In this document: positions 41,464 through 50,539 of the stretch, piece by piece
How positions within the stretch are numbered: the first letter of the stretch is position 1
How the letters are laid out: each line of letters begins with the position of its first letter
Assembly: GCF_014204985.1 (NCBI RefSeq)
Contig: NZ_JACHMP010000001.1
Coordinates: 4,774,001 to 4,838,000 of the forward strand
Reading direction: 5' to 3'
Length of the DNA stretch: 64,000 nucleotides
Source of the DNA: Streptosporangium becharense
GTDB lineage: Bacteria; Actinomycetota; Actinomycetes; Streptosporangiales; Streptosporangiaceae
Translations under genes and position numbers: made by a program
Notes under the pieces: generated by a model
Told to the model about the DNA's origin: nothing
What the model saw: the letters and a program-made list of their open reading frames with translations, nothing else
Database searches by the model: none

Positions 41464-44400
41464 GTGAGTGGTCAGGGTTGGCGGTTGGTGCGCCGTACGG
41501 GTTCAGAGAGGGCCGTTGCCCTTGAGCTGGACGAGCATCAACGGGCGGTCGTGGCGCACGAGGGAGGCCCGCTGCTCGTCCTGGCCGGGCCGGGCACCGG
41601 CAAGACCACCACGATCGTGGAGAGCGTGGTCGACCGGATCGAGCGCCGTGGCGTCGACCCCGAGCGGGTGCTCGTCCTCACCTTCAGCCGCAAGGCCGCC
41701 GAGGAGCTGCGCGAGCGCATCACCGCCCGGATGCGCCGCACCACCCGCAGCCCTCTCGCCCTCACCTTCCACAGCTACGCCTACGCGCTGCTGCGCCGTG
41801 AGGCGGTGCTCGCCGGGACGCTCCCGCCGCGCCTGCTGACCGGCCCCGAGCAACTGCTGGAGATCCGCCGCCTGCTGCACGGAGAGCTGGAGGACGGCGC
41901 CGTGCACTGGCCCGGCGACATGCACGAGGCGCTCAAGACGCGCGGCTTCGCCCAGGAGCTCCGCGACTTCCTGGCCCGCGCCGCCGAGCGCGGTCTCGAC
42001 GGCCCCGAGCTGGTCGAGCTGGGCCGCCGGCACGGTCGCGCCGACTGGGTGGCCGCCGGGCGGTTCGCCGACCGCTACCACGCCCGGTTCGACCTGGACC
42101 TCGAACCGGTGCTCGACTACGCCGAGCTGGTCCGCGCCGCCGGGGCGCTGCTCGCCGACCCCGAGGTGCGTCTGCGCGAGCGGTCCGCGTACGACGCCGT
42201 CTTCGTCGACGAGTACCAGGACACCGACCCCGCCCAGGAGTTCCTGCTCCAGCAGCTCGCCGGGGAGGGACGCGACCTCGTCGCGGTGGGCGACCCCGAC
42301 CAGTCGATCTACGGCTTCCGCGGCGCCGACGTCCGCGGCATCATGAACTTCCCCGACCGCTTCCGCGACACCGACGGGGACAAGGCGCCCGTCATCGCGC
42401 TGCGCGTCTGCCGCCGCAGCGGCGCGGAGCTGCTGCGGGCCACCCGCCGCGTCACCGCCCGGCTCCCCGCGGTCCCCGGCGGCGCCGCCCACCGTGACCT
42501 GCGTCCCCTGCCGGACACCGAGCCCGGCGAGGTCCGGGTGCTGGTCGCCGACGGGGCGACGCAGGAGGCGGCGCTCGTGGCCGACACCCTCCGTCGCGCG
42601 CACCTGCTGGACGGGGTGCCCTGGTCGCGCATGGCCGTGCTGGTCCGTTCGGCGACCCGCCAGGTGCCGTTGCTGCGCCGGGCCCTGGTCACCGCCGGGG
42701 TGCCGGTCAGGGTCGGCGGCGCCGAGGTGCCGCTGTTCCAGGAGCCGGGCGTCCGGCCGCTGGTCCGGCTCATCCAGGTCGCGCTCCACCCGGAGATCCT
42801 CGACGAGGGCCTGGCCGAGGAACTGCTGACCGGTGCCCTCGGCGGCACCGACATGATCGGGGTGCGCCGCCTGCGCCGTGCCCTGCGCATCGCCGAGCAC
42901 GAGGCGCTGACCCACCCCGACGAGCGTGACGTGACCGACCGCCCGGCCGACCGCGAGGCCGCCCGCCCGCGCTCCTCCGGCGAGCTGCTGGTCGCGGCGC
43001 TGAAGGACGCGCGCGAGCTCGTCCGGGTCGAGCCGCACGTGGCGGCGCCCGCCGAGCGGCTGGCCGGCCTCATCTCCGCCGCCACCGAGGCCGTACGGCG
43101 GGGCGGCAGCGCCGAGGACGTGCTGTGGACCGTCTGGCAGGCCACCGGCCTGGCCGAGCGCTGGACGCAGGCCGGCCTCGCCGGCGGCTCCCGGGGAAGC
43201 ATGGCCGACCGCGACCTCGACGCCGTGGTGGCGCTGTTCGACCACGCCGCCCGGTTCGTCGACCGGCTGCCGCACGCCGGCGTGGACGTGTTCGTGGAGG
43301 ACCTGGTCGCCCAGGAGATCCCCGGCGACTCCCTGGCCGCGCGGGCCCCTGACGGCGACACCGTCAAGATCCTCACCGCGCACCGCTCGAAGGGCCTGGA
43401 ATGGGACGTGGTGGTCGTCGCGGGCGTCCAGGAGGGTGCCTGGCCCGACCTGCGGCTGCGCGGGTCCGTGCTGAGCACCGACGACATGGTCGCCAGGGCC
43501 GAGGGGTCCGAGCACGAGAACCCGGCCGCGGTCGCCGCCGCGCTCTCCTCCCAGCTGCTCGCCGAGGAGCGGCGCCTGTTCTATGTGGCCGCGACCAGGG
43601 CCAGGAAGCGGCTCGTCGTCACCGCCGTGGGCGGTGAGGACGTCGAGGAGCGGCCCTCGCGCTTCCTCACCGAGCTGGTGCCCGACTCGGCAGGGGAGAC
43701 CGGTGTCGACGAGCGCTCCCGCTGGCTGAGCATGCCCGCCCTGGTGGCCGACCTGCGCTCGGCGGTCTCCGACACCACCCGGCCCGACGCGCTGCGCAGG
43801 GCCGCGGCCGGGCACCTGGCCAGGCTCGCCGCCGCCGGGGTGCCCGGCGCCCACCCCAACGAGTGGTACGCCCTCACCCCCATCTCCGACGACCGGCCGC
43901 TGAGCTGGCCCGACGGCACCGTGCGGGTCTCCCCCTCGGCGGTGGAGAGCTTCAGCAAGTGCGGCCTGCGCTGGCTGCTGGAGACCTCCGTCGGCGCGGG
44001 CGGAACCGACGCGGCCCGCGGCCTGGGCACGGTCATCCACGCCCTCGCCGTGCTCGTCGCCTCCGGCATGCCCACCGAGGAGACCTTGGGCAAGCGCCTC
44101 GACGAGATCTGGCACGAGCTCGACTTCGGCGGCGTCTGGTACAACCGCAAGCAGCGCAGGGTCGCCGAGGAGATGATCTCCAAGTTCCTCCGCTGGCACC
44201 AGGACAACCCGCGTGAGCTGGTCGGCCTGGAGGAGGCGTTCACCGCCACCGTCGCCGAGGGCGTGGAGATCAGGGGCCGGGTCGACCGGGTCGAGCGCGA
44301 CGGGGAGGGCCGGGCCGTGATCATCGACATCAAGACCGGCAAGAACGGCCCCCGCGACACCGACCTCGACCGCCACCCCCAGCTCGGCGTCTACCAGCTC

Positions 44401-44679
44401 GCCGCACTCCTGGGCGCCTTCTCCCGGCACGGGATGACCGAGCCCGGCGGCGCCGCCCTGGTGCAGGTGGGCGACGCGGCGGGCAAGAAGGCCGCCAAGG
44501 AGCAGGCACAGCGTCCCCTGTCGGAAGACTCCGACCCGGGCTGGGCCCGCGACATGGTCGACACGGTGGCCGCCGGCATGTCGGGGCCGTTCTTCCAGGC
44601 CAAGGTCAACGACGGCTGTCGCACCTGCGCGGTACGGTCGAGCTGCCCGGTCAGCAAGAACGGAGACCAGGTGTGCTGA
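41464..44679 (+). CDS. adnA: AdnA-type helicase-nuclease subunit
   Basis: This subunit of the mycobacterial-type AdnAB motor-nuclease resects double-strand breaks. It has 1071 residues. The N-terminal UvrD-like helicase has Walker A (AGPGTGKTTT), DEYQD, GDPDQSIYGFRGAD and the HRSKGLEWD motif. The C-terminal PD-(D/E)XK nuclease has IIDIKTGKNG near residue 955. Four Cys, one in FSKCGLRW and three in CRTCAVRSSC near the end, fit a 4Fe-4S cluster. The adnB start lies 49 bases downstream. GTG at 41464 has only a weak ribosome site. Confidence 0.9.
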   Translation: MSGQGWRLVRRTGSERAVALELDEHQRAVVAHEGGPLLVLAGPGTGKTTTIVESVVDRIERRGVDPERVLVLTFSRKAAEELRERITARMRRTTRSPLALTFHSYAYALLRREAVLAGTLPPRLLTGPEQLLEIRRLLHGELEDGAVHWPGDMHEALKTRGFAQELRDFLARAAERGLDGPELVELGRRHGRADWVAAGRFADRYHARFDLDLEPVLDYAELVRAAGALLADPEVRLRERSAYDAVFVDEYQDTDPAQEFLLQQLAGEGRDLVAVGDPDQSIYGFRGADVRGIMNFPDRFRDTDGDKAPVIALRVCRRSGAELLRATRRVTARLPAVPGGAAHRDLRPLPDTEPGEVRVLVADGATQEAALVADTLRRAHLLDGVPWSRMAVLVRSATRQVPLLRRALVTAGVPVRVGGAEVPLFQEPGVRPLVRLIQVALHPEILDEGLAEELLTGALGGTDMIGVRRLRRALRIAEHEALTHPDERDVTDRPADREAARPRSSGELLVAALKDARELVRVEPHVAAPAERLAGLISAATEAVRRGGSAEDVLWTVWQATGLAERWTQAGLAGGSRGSMADRDLDAVVALFDHAARFVDRLPHAGVDVFVEDLVAQEIPGDSLAARAPDGDTVKILTAHRSKGLEWDVVVVAGVQEGAWPDLRLRGSVLSTDDMVARAEGSEHENPAAVAAALSSQLLAEERRLFYVAATRARKRLVVTAVGGEDVEERPSRFLTELVPDSAGETGVDERSRWLSMPALVADLRSAVSDTTRPDALRRAAAGHLARLAAAGVPGAHPNEWYALTPISDDRPLSWPDGTVRVSPSAVESFSKCGLRWLLETSVGAGGTDAARGLGTVIHALAVLVASGMPTEETLGKRLDEIWHELDFGGVWYNRKQRRVAEEMISKFLRWHQDNPRELVGLEEAFTATVAEGVEIRGRVDRVERDGEGRAVIIDIKTGKNGPRDTDLDRHPQLGVYQLAALLGAFSRHGMTEPGGAALVQVGDAAGKKAAKEQAQRPLSEDSDPGWARDMVDTVAAGMSGPFFQAKVNDGCRTCAVRSSCPVSKNGDQVC

Positions 44680-44728
44680 GTCCGGTCCACCCGGGGCGGG
44701 GCCGCGCCGCACGCCGGAAGGACGCCCC

Positions 44729-47700
44729 GTGTTGAGCCCGATCGAGCTCGCCGCCAAGCTGGGCATCCTGCCGCCGACGCCGGAGCAGGCGGAGGTCATC
44801 GAGGCCGGGCTCGAACCCATGGTGGTGATGGCCGGAGCCGGGTCCGGCAAGAGCGAGACCATGGCCGGGCGGGTCGTCTGGCTGGTCGCCAACGGCCTGG
44901 TCCGCCCCGAGCAGGTGCTCGGCCTGACCTTCACCCGCAAGGCCGCCGCGGAGCTCTCCGTCCGCGTCCGCGAGCGCCTGTCCGGCCTCGTGGCGGCCGG
45001 GCAGGTCCCCGCCGAGCTGCTGGAGGGCGAACCGACCATCTCCACTTACCACGCCTACGCCGCCCGCCTGGTCACCGACCACGCCCTGCGCGAGGCGCTG
45101 GAACCCACCATGCGCCTGATCAGCCCCGCCGTCGCCTGGCAGCTCGCCGGGCACGTGGTCAGCGCCTACGACGGGCCGATGGAGCAGATCGAGTGGGGCC
45201 CGGCCACCGTCACCCGGGCGGTGCTGGAGCTGTCCGGTGAGCTGTCGGAGCACCTGCGCACCCCGCAGGACGTGCGCGAGGTCGGCGCCTGGCTCGCCGA
45301 GCGGTACGCCGCGCTGCCCGGAACGCCCGTCAAGGACCAGCGCAGGCCCCTGGTCACCCAGCGGGCCAGGGAGCAGCTGCTGCCCCTGGTCGAGGCGTAC
45401 GAGCGCCTCAAGCGCCGCAGGGAGGTCATCGACCACGGCGACCAGATGGCGCTGGCCGCCCGGATCGCCGCCAGACACCCCGACGTGGGCGCCATCGAGC
45501 GGGGCCGGTTCGCCGTCGTCCTCCTCGACGAGTACCAGGACACCAGCCACGCCCAGCTCGTCCTGCTCCGTTCGCTGTTCGGCGGCGGGCATCCGGTGAC
45601 GGCGGTGGGCGACCCCTGCCAGTCCATCTACGGCTGGCGCGGCGCCTCGGCCGGGAACCTCAGCCGCTTCCCCCGCGACTTCACGACCCCCTCCGGGGAG
45701 CCCGCGCCGGTCCGCCGCCTGTCGGTCAGCTTCCGGAACGGCGACGCCGTGCTCGACGTGGCGGCCCGGCTCCAGCTGCCGCTGCGGATGGAGGCCAGGG
45801 AGGTGCCGGTCCTGGTCCCCGGCGGCAACCGGGTCGGACGCGGCCGGGTGGTGTGCGCCTTCCACGAGACCGCCGACGCCGAGGCGGAGTGGGTCGCCGC
45901 CGGGATCGCCACCCTGCTCGGCACCGAGAGCGCACCCGACGGGCTGCCCTGGGCCGAGGGTGAGCGTAGGAAGGCCAAGCAGAGCACCTGGGGCGGTCCG
46001 CAGGCGCTGCAACCCCACGACATCGCGATCCTCGCCCGCAAACGCGCGCAGTTCCCCGCGCTGCGCCGGGCATTGGAGGCCCGCGGCATCCCCGTCGAGG
46101 TCGTCGGCCTGGGCGGCCTGCTGACCGTGCCCGAGGTCGCCGACATCGTCGCCACCCTGCGTGTGATCTACGACCCTGGCGCCGGGGACGCCCTGGTGCG
46201 GCTGCTGTCGGGGCCGCGCTGGCGGATCGGCCCCGCCGACCTCAAGGAGCTGGGCGAACGGGCCCGCGAGCTCAACCGGGAGACCCGGGAGGGCACTTCC
46301 CCGGTCGCCGACCCGCTGGACCAGGTCGTCGCGGACCTGGCGGAGGAGCGCGGCAGCCTGGTCGACGCCCTCGACGAGCTGCCCGACCGGCCCGAGTGGC
46401 AGGACCTCTTCTCGCCGCTGGCCCGGGTGCGGCTGGTCGCCATGGCCCAGGAACTGCGGCTGCTGCGCGCGCACGCCGGCCAGCCGCTGCCCGACCTGAT
46501 CCTGGAGATCGAGCGCAGGCTCGGCCTCGACATCGAGGTCGCCGCGCGGGGCGTCGCCGTCGGCCCGTTCGCCGCCCGCGCCGACCTGGACGCCTTCCTG
46601 GACGCCGCCGCCCGGTTCGCCGGCGACTCCGAGGACCCGACCCTGGGGGCGTTCCTGGCGTTCCTCAAGGCCGCCGACGAGGAGGAGAACGGCCTGGACG
46701 CCGGGCGGGTCGGCGAGAGCAACAGCGTGAAGCTGATGACCGTGCACGCGTCCAAGGGCCTGGAGTGGCCGGTCGTCGTGGTCCCCGGCCTGTCGCAGGC
46801 GCTGTCGAAGGCCGGTGCGCTCACCGTCGGCACCGTGTTCCCGGCCCGGCCCACGACCAGCCCCAGGTGGACGGAGAACCCCCGCAAACTGCCCTATCAG
46901 CTCCGCGGGGACGCCTCCGACCTGCCGGTGCTGCCGGGACTGGCCAAGGAGGAGCTGGCCGAGTTCGACGAGCGCTGCCGCGACCGCGACCTGCTGGAGG
47001 AGCGCCGCCTGGCGTACGTCGCCGTCACCCGGGCCCACTACCTGCTGATCGCCTCCGGTTACCGGTGGGGCAGCGCGGCCCGGCCGTTGGAGCCGTCCGA
47101 CTTCCTGCTGGAGATCCGCGACACCTGCGGGCGGGTGTCCTCCTGGGCGCCGGAGCTGGAGGATGGTGCCGTCAACCCGCTGCTGGCCGAGCCCGCGGAG
47201 TCCGCCTGGCCGGTCACCCCGGACGACGTCCGTTACGCCGCCGTCCTCGACGGCGCCACCCTGGTGGAGTCCGCCCTGGCGGCCCTCGCCGGATCCGCGT
47301 CCCGGCCGGACACCGGCTCGGCTCGCATCGATCCCGCTCGCACCGGTCCCGCGCTCCGGCACGTGCCGGACGACCCGTGGGAGGGGGACATCCCCTTCCC
47401 GGACGCCCCGCACTTCTCGGACGCCCCGGACATCCCGAACGCGTCGCACTTCCCGGACATCCCGAACGCGTCGCACTTCCCGGACGCCCCGGACGGGGAT
47501 CCGTCCTTCCCCGGTGACCCGTGGGACGAGGACGTCCCCTTCCCGGAGGCCCCGGACGACGACGTGCCTCCTCCCACAGCCCCTGGACAGGCCGGACAGG
47601 AGTGGCTCCCCGCCGCCGGAGGAGTGTCCTCCCCGGACGATCCGGGGACGGCGGGCACGCCCTTCCCCGGTGAGAAGGGCGTGCCTTCCCCGGCTGACCC

Positions 47701-48502
47701 GGGTGGCTCGGACGACCCGGCTGACCCGGGTGACGGGGGCGTTCCCTCCCCGGGCGACCCGCGGGAGCGACGCTCCGTCCCGGTGACGGGGGAGCTGCGC
47801 GGCTGGGACCGGGAGCGGGTGAACGCCTGGGAGCGTGACATCGAGCTGCTGCTCAGGGAACGGGAGCTGAACCGGCGCCGCGGGCCGGGCCGGGTGGAGC
47901 TGCCCGCCCACCTGACCGTCTCCGCCCTGGTCACCCTCGCCTCCGACCCGAAGGCACTGGCCCGGCAGATCCGCCGCCCGGTGCCGAAGAAGCCCGCTCC
48001 CCTGGCACGCCGGGGCACCTCCTTCCACCAGTGGCTGGAGTCGCGCTGGGGCCAGCAGCGGCTGCTGGACGAGTTCGAGCTGCCCGGCGCGTCCGACGAG
48101 GTGGAGGAGAGCGACGCCCGGCTGGAGGAGCTGCGCGAACGCTTCGAGGAGAGCGAGTGGGCGGGTCGCGAACCGCTCGACGTCGAGGTCGCCTTCGAGA
48201 CGATCATCGCCGACCGGGTGGTCCGCGGCCGGATGGACGCCGTGTTCCAGGTCGCCGAGGACCGCTACGAGGTCGTCGACTGGAAGACCGGCCGTCGCCC
48301 CCGGGGCGGGAAGGCGGAGGCCGCCGCGGCCGTCCAGCTCGCCGCCTACCGGCTGGCCTGGTCCCATCTGGCCGGGGTGCCGCTGGAGCAGGTCAGCGCG
48401 GCCTTCCATTACGTCCTGCTCAACGAGACGGTCCGCCCGGTGAACCTCCTCGACGAGCGCGGCCTGGTCGCGCTCGTCGAGTCGGTCCCCGCCGCACGCT
48501 GA
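44729..48502 (+). CDS. adnB: AdnB-type helicase-nuclease subunit with long repeat linker
   Basis: This partner of AdnA has 1257 residues, about 150 more than mycobacterial AdnB. It has Walker A (AGAGSGKSET), DEYQDTSHAQ, GDPCQSIYGWRGAS, HASKGLEWPVVV and a C-terminal nuclease with VVDWKTGRRPRGG near 1180. The extra length is a disordered Pro/Asp/Phe-rich linker (about 855-1020) between helicase and nuclease, carrying a perfect 27-bp tandem duplication. GGAAGGA lies six bases before the GTG at 44729. The nuclease end lacks the Cys cluster of AdnA. Confidence 0.9.
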   Translation: MLSPIELAAKLGILPPTPEQAEVIEAGLEPMVVMAGAGSGKSETMAGRVVWLVANGLVRPEQVLGLTFTRKAAAELSVRVRERLSGLVAAGQVPAELLEGEPTISTYHAYAARLVTDHALREALEPTMRLISPAVAWQLAGHVVSAYDGPMEQIEWGPATVTRAVLELSGELSEHLRTPQDVREVGAWLAERYAALPGTPVKDQRRPLVTQRAREQLLPLVEAYERLKRRREVIDHGDQMALAARIAARHPDVGAIERGRFAVVLLDEYQDTSHAQLVLLRSLFGGGHPVTAVGDPCQSIYGWRGASAGNLSRFPRDFTTPSGEPAPVRRLSVSFRNGDAVLDVAARLQLPLRMEAREVPVLVPGGNRVGRGRVVCAFHETADAEAEWVAAGIATLLGTESAPDGLPWAEGERRKAKQSTWGGPQALQPHDIAILARKRAQFPALRRALEARGIPVEVVGLGGLLTVPEVADIVATLRVIYDPGAGDALVRLLSGPRWRIGPADLKELGERARELNRETREGTSPVADPLDQVVADLAEERGSLVDALDELPDRPEWQDLFSPLARVRLVAMAQELRLLRAHAGQPLPDLILEIERRLGLDIEVAARGVAVGPFAARADLDAFLDAAARFAGDSEDPTLGAFLAFLKAADEEENGLDAGRVGESNSVKLMTVHASKGLEWPVVVVPGLSQALSKAGALTVGTVFPARPTTSPRWTENPRKLPYQLRGDASDLPVLPGLAKEELAEFDERCRDRDLLEERRLAYVAVTRAHYLLIASGYRWGSAARPLEPSDFLLEIRDTCGRVSSWAPELEDGAVNPLLAEPAESAWPVTPDDVRYAAVLDGATLVESALAALAGSASRPDTGSARIDPARTGPALRHVPDDPWEGDIPFPDAPHFSDAPDIPNASHFPDIPNASHFPDAPDGDPSFPGDPWDEDVPFPEAPDDDVPPPTAPGQAGQEWLPAAGGVSSPDDPGTAGTPFPGEKGVPSPADPGGSDDPADPGDGGVPSPGDPRERRSVPVTGELRGWDRERVNAWERDIELLLRERELNRRRGPGRVELPAHLTVSALVTLASDPKALARQIRRPVPKKPAPLARRGTSFHQWLESRWGQQRLLDEFELPGASDEVEESDARLEELRERFEESEWAGREPLDVEVAFETIIADRVVRGRMDAVFQVAEDRYEVVDWKTGRRPRGGKAEAAAAVQLAAYRLAWSHLAGVPLEQVSAAFHYVLLNETVRPVNLLDERGLVALVESVPAAR
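47428..47481. repeat. Perfect 27-bp tandem duplication inside adnB
   Basis: The units at 47428-47454 and 47455-47481 are identical and keep the frame, adding nine residues (DIPNASHFP) to the linker. Looser copies (FPDAPHFSDAP) flank them. Confidence 0.85.
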
Positions 48503-48562
48503 TCCCGGAGCGTCTGTCGGGTACGTCACAACTTCTCACGTGCGGCGAGCATCGAAGAGCAC

Positions 48563-48988
48563 ATGCGTACATCGCTGGTTACGGTGCTCACCGGTCTGGT
48601 CCTCGTCACGGGTTGCACGGGCTGCACTGACGCCGCCAACGGCAAGGCCGTCAAGCTCAGGACCACGGACCAGATCCGCACCGCGCTCGGCGACACGTAC
48701 TGGAAGTACTGGGCCGACTCCATTCCCGGCCTCGCACGCGGCGAAGTCGACGGGCCTAAAGGAGTCCACTACGGAAAGATCACCGGTGTGACGCGGGCCG
48801 AGGACGTTCACTGGGCGATCGGCTCCATCCGGATCAAGGGGCACCCGGACAGCGACCGGGGCGGGCCGCACGTCTGGAACAAGGCGGGCGGCGGCCCGTG
48901 GAAGTACCGGGGGGACAGCGACGGGTGCCCCGCGGTACCCGCCAGGCTGCTGAAGGCGTGGGGCCAGCCCCGCCTGATCTGCAGGTGA
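48563..48988 (+). CDS. Small lipoprotein, function unknown
   Basis: This 141-residue protein has a signal peptide with a lipobox-like LVTGC (Cys near residue 18) and a second Cys nearby. The mature part has conserved-looking WKYWADSIPG and a Cys pair near the C-terminus (DGCPAV, LICR). No family is recognised. It lies 60 bases after adnB and may be read through from it. The ribosome site is weak. Confidence 0.65.
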   Translation: MRTSLVTVLTGLVLVTGCTGCTDAANGKAVKLRTTDQIRTALGDTYWKYWADSIPGLARGEVDGPKGVHYGKITGVTRAEDVHWAIGSIRIKGHPDSDRGGPHVWNKAGGGPWKYRGDSDGCPAVPARLLKAWGQPRLICR

Positions 48989-49019
48989 CCGTCCGGGGTG
49001 CCGTCCGTCGGTCACCTGC
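48981..49019. terminator. 10-bp hairpin overlapping the lipoprotein stop
   Basis: GCAGGTGACC at 48981-48990 pairs with GGTCACCTGC at 49010-49019 around a 19-base loop that itself is GC-rich. The left arm contains the stop codon. It is a plausible terminator for the adnAB-lipoprotein strand. Confidence 0.55.
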
Positions 49020-49020
49020 G

Positions 49021-49142
49021 GTTCGGGGTACCACCCGGGGCCCGGGTGTGGGCCGCCCGGGGTTCGGGGTACCACCCGGGGCCCGGGTGTGGGCCGCCCG
49101 GGGGCCGCCGGGGGCCGCCCGGGGGCCGCCGGGGGCCGTCCG
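49021..49142. repeat. Perfect 41-bp tandem duplication plus GGCCGCCGGG microsatellite
   Basis: The sequences 49021-49061 and 49062-49102 are identical. They run into five or so copies of a GGCCGCCCGGG/GGCCGCCGGGG word up to about 49142. The tract lies just after the 3' end of the thrS paralogue and holds no gene. Confidence 0.88.
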
Positions 49143-49162
49143 GGGGACTGCCCGCCGGTCGC

Positions 49163-50395
49163 TCACCCGTTCGGGACGTCGCCCTCCCACAGGCCGGGCG
49201 AGTGGCGGGAGGTGAGCGCCAGGACGCGGGCCAGAACCTCGGCCGCGGGCAGCGGGTCGATCCGGCGTCCGTCGCGCAGGCGTAGCGCGACCTCGTCACC
49301 GGCCGCCTCCCTGGGGCCGACGACGGCCTGGTACGGCACGAGCCGGGCCTCACGGATCCGGGCGCCCAGGGAGCCGCGCTCCGGCCCGGCGAGCTCCGCG
49401 CGGAGTCCCAGCTCCACGCACCGCCGGACCAGCGCGCCGGCCGCGGGTACCTCGGCCTCGGAGACCGGCAGCGCCACGAGCTGGACCGGCGCCAGCCAGG
49501 CCGGGAAGGCGCCGCCGTGAACCTCGATGAGGTGGGCGACGGCGCGCTCGACGCTTCCCACGATGCTGCGGTGGACCATGACCGGCCGGTGCGCGGCCCC
49601 GTCCGGCCCGGTGTAGCGCAGATCGAACTGCCGGGGCTGGTGGAAGTCGACCTGGACGGTGGACAGGGTCGCCTCGCGACCGGCGTCGTCGGCGATCTGC
49701 ACGTCGATCTTCGGGCCGTAGAACGCCGCCTCCCCCTCCACGGCCTCGTACGCCACGCCGAGGTCGTCGAGCACTCCGGCCAGCAGGGTCCCTGCCCGCC
49801 GCCACATGTCCGGGTCGGCGACGTACTTCCCACCGGCCCCGGGCAGCGAGAGCCGGTAGCGGGCCGGGCGGACGCCCAGGTCGGCGTGGGCCCGGCGGAT
49901 CAGCTCCAGGGCGGCCCGCGCCTCGTCCGCGGCCTGCTCCGGGGTGCAGAAGACGTGCGCGTCGTTGAGCTGGATCGCCCGTACCCGGCTCAGCCCGCCC
50001 AGCACCCCCGACAGCTCCGAGCGGTACATCCCGCCCAGCTCGCCCAGGCGCAGCGGCAGCTCCCGGTAGCTGTGCGCCCGGGAACGGAAGATCAACGCGT
50101 GATGCGGGCACAGGCTGGGCCTCAGGACCACCTGCTCGCCGCCCACGTCCATCGGGGGGTACATGTCGTCGCTGTAGTGGGCCCAGTGCCCGGAGATCTC
50201 GTACAGCTCCCGTTTGCCCAGCACGGGGGAGTACACGTGCCGGTAGCCCGCCCGGCGTTCGAGGTCGCGGACGTACTCCTCCAGGGCGTGCCGCACGGCG
50301 GCTCCGGCGGGCAGCCAGTACGGCAGCCCGGCGCCGATCAGGGGGTCGGTGTCGAACAGGTCCAGCTCGCGGCCGAGCCTGCGGTGGTCGTGCAT
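49163..50395 (-). CDS. Short threonyl-tRNA synthetase without TGS and editing domains
   Basis: This 410-residue class II synthetase should charge tRNA-Thr. It has the catalytic core with Zn ligands Cys96 (SLCPHH), His147 (NDAHVF) and His275 (VHRSIVG), motif 2 (GGMYRSELSG, RVRAIQLNDAH) and motif 3 (GSVERAVAHL), then the anticodon-binding domain (APVQLVALPV to the end). Normal ThrRS has about 640-690 residues; the N-terminal TGS and Ser-editing domains are missing completely, not by frameshift. GAGGAG lies six bases before the ATG. A threonine attenuator precedes it. It is probably a second, regulated copy beside a housekeeping thrS elsewhere. Confidence 0.88.
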   Translation of the reverse strand: MHDHRRLGRELDLFDTDPLIGAGLPYWLPAGAAVRHALEEYVRDLERRAGYRHVYSPVLGKRELYEISGHWAHYSDDMYPPMDVGGEQVVLRPSLCPHHALIFRSRAHSYRELPLRLGELGGMYRSELSGVLGGLSRVRAIQLNDAHVFCTPEQAADEARAALELIRRAHADLGVRPARYRLSLPGAGGKYVADPDMWRRAGTLLAGVLDDLGVAYEAVEGEAAFYGPKIDVQIADDAGREATLSTVQVDFHQPRQFDLRYTGPDGAAHRPVMVHRSIVGSVERAVAHLIEVHGGAFPAWLAPVQLVALPVSEAEVPAAGALVRRCVELGLRAELAGPERGSLGARIREARLVPYQAVVGPREAAGDEVALRLRDGRRIDPLPAAEVLARVLALTSRHSPGLWEGDVPNG

Positions 50396-50434
50396 CGTGG
50401 TCTCCTCGCGGACGGGAGGGCGAGTGACCGAACG

Positions 50435-50468
50435 CCGAAGCCCCGGGGCACTCGCCCCGGGGCTTCGG
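50435..50468 (-). terminator. Attenuator hairpin of the thrS paralogue
   Basis: Read on the minus strand, CCGAAGCCCCGGGGC is followed by a four-base loop and its perfect 15-bp complement. It lies 13 bases after the leader-peptide stop and 39 bases before the thrS start codon. No T-run follows, as usual in these genomes. It should stop transcription unless a ribosome stalls in the leader. Confidence 0.8.
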
Positions 50469-50481
50469 ACAAAGGCAACTG

Positions 50482-50532
50482 TCAGCGCGCCGGGACATCC
50501 TCCGGCGTCGTCGTCACAGCGGCACGCTTCAT
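50482..50532 (-). CDS. Threonine leader peptide (attenuator)
   Basis: This 16-codon frame reads MKRAAVTTTPEDVPAR and ends in TGA just before the terminator hairpin. Three consecutive ACG codons (50506-50514) would stall a ribosome when charged tRNA-Thr is scarce. TACCTT (minus strand, 50540-50545) lies seven bases before the ATG with a possible -35 TGCGGA 17 bases further up, so the leader mRNA probably begins at or next to the ATG. Confidence 0.8.
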   Translation of the reverse strand: MKRAAVTTTPEDVPAR

Positions 50533-50539
50533 GCCGGTG

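Noticed and set aside
44651..48529. A 1292-codon open frame on the strand opposite adnB, and similar long frames opposite adnA (41503-45045) and the Asp-box gene (15655-18330)
   Set aside because: They are products of high GC codon bias. Their translations are low-complexity, lack family motifs and mirror the codon positions of well-supported genes.
49163..50395. Pseudogene of thrS
   Set aside because: It is short, but starts with a good ribosome site, keeps the three zinc ligands and class II motifs, has no frameshift, and has a dedicated attenuator.
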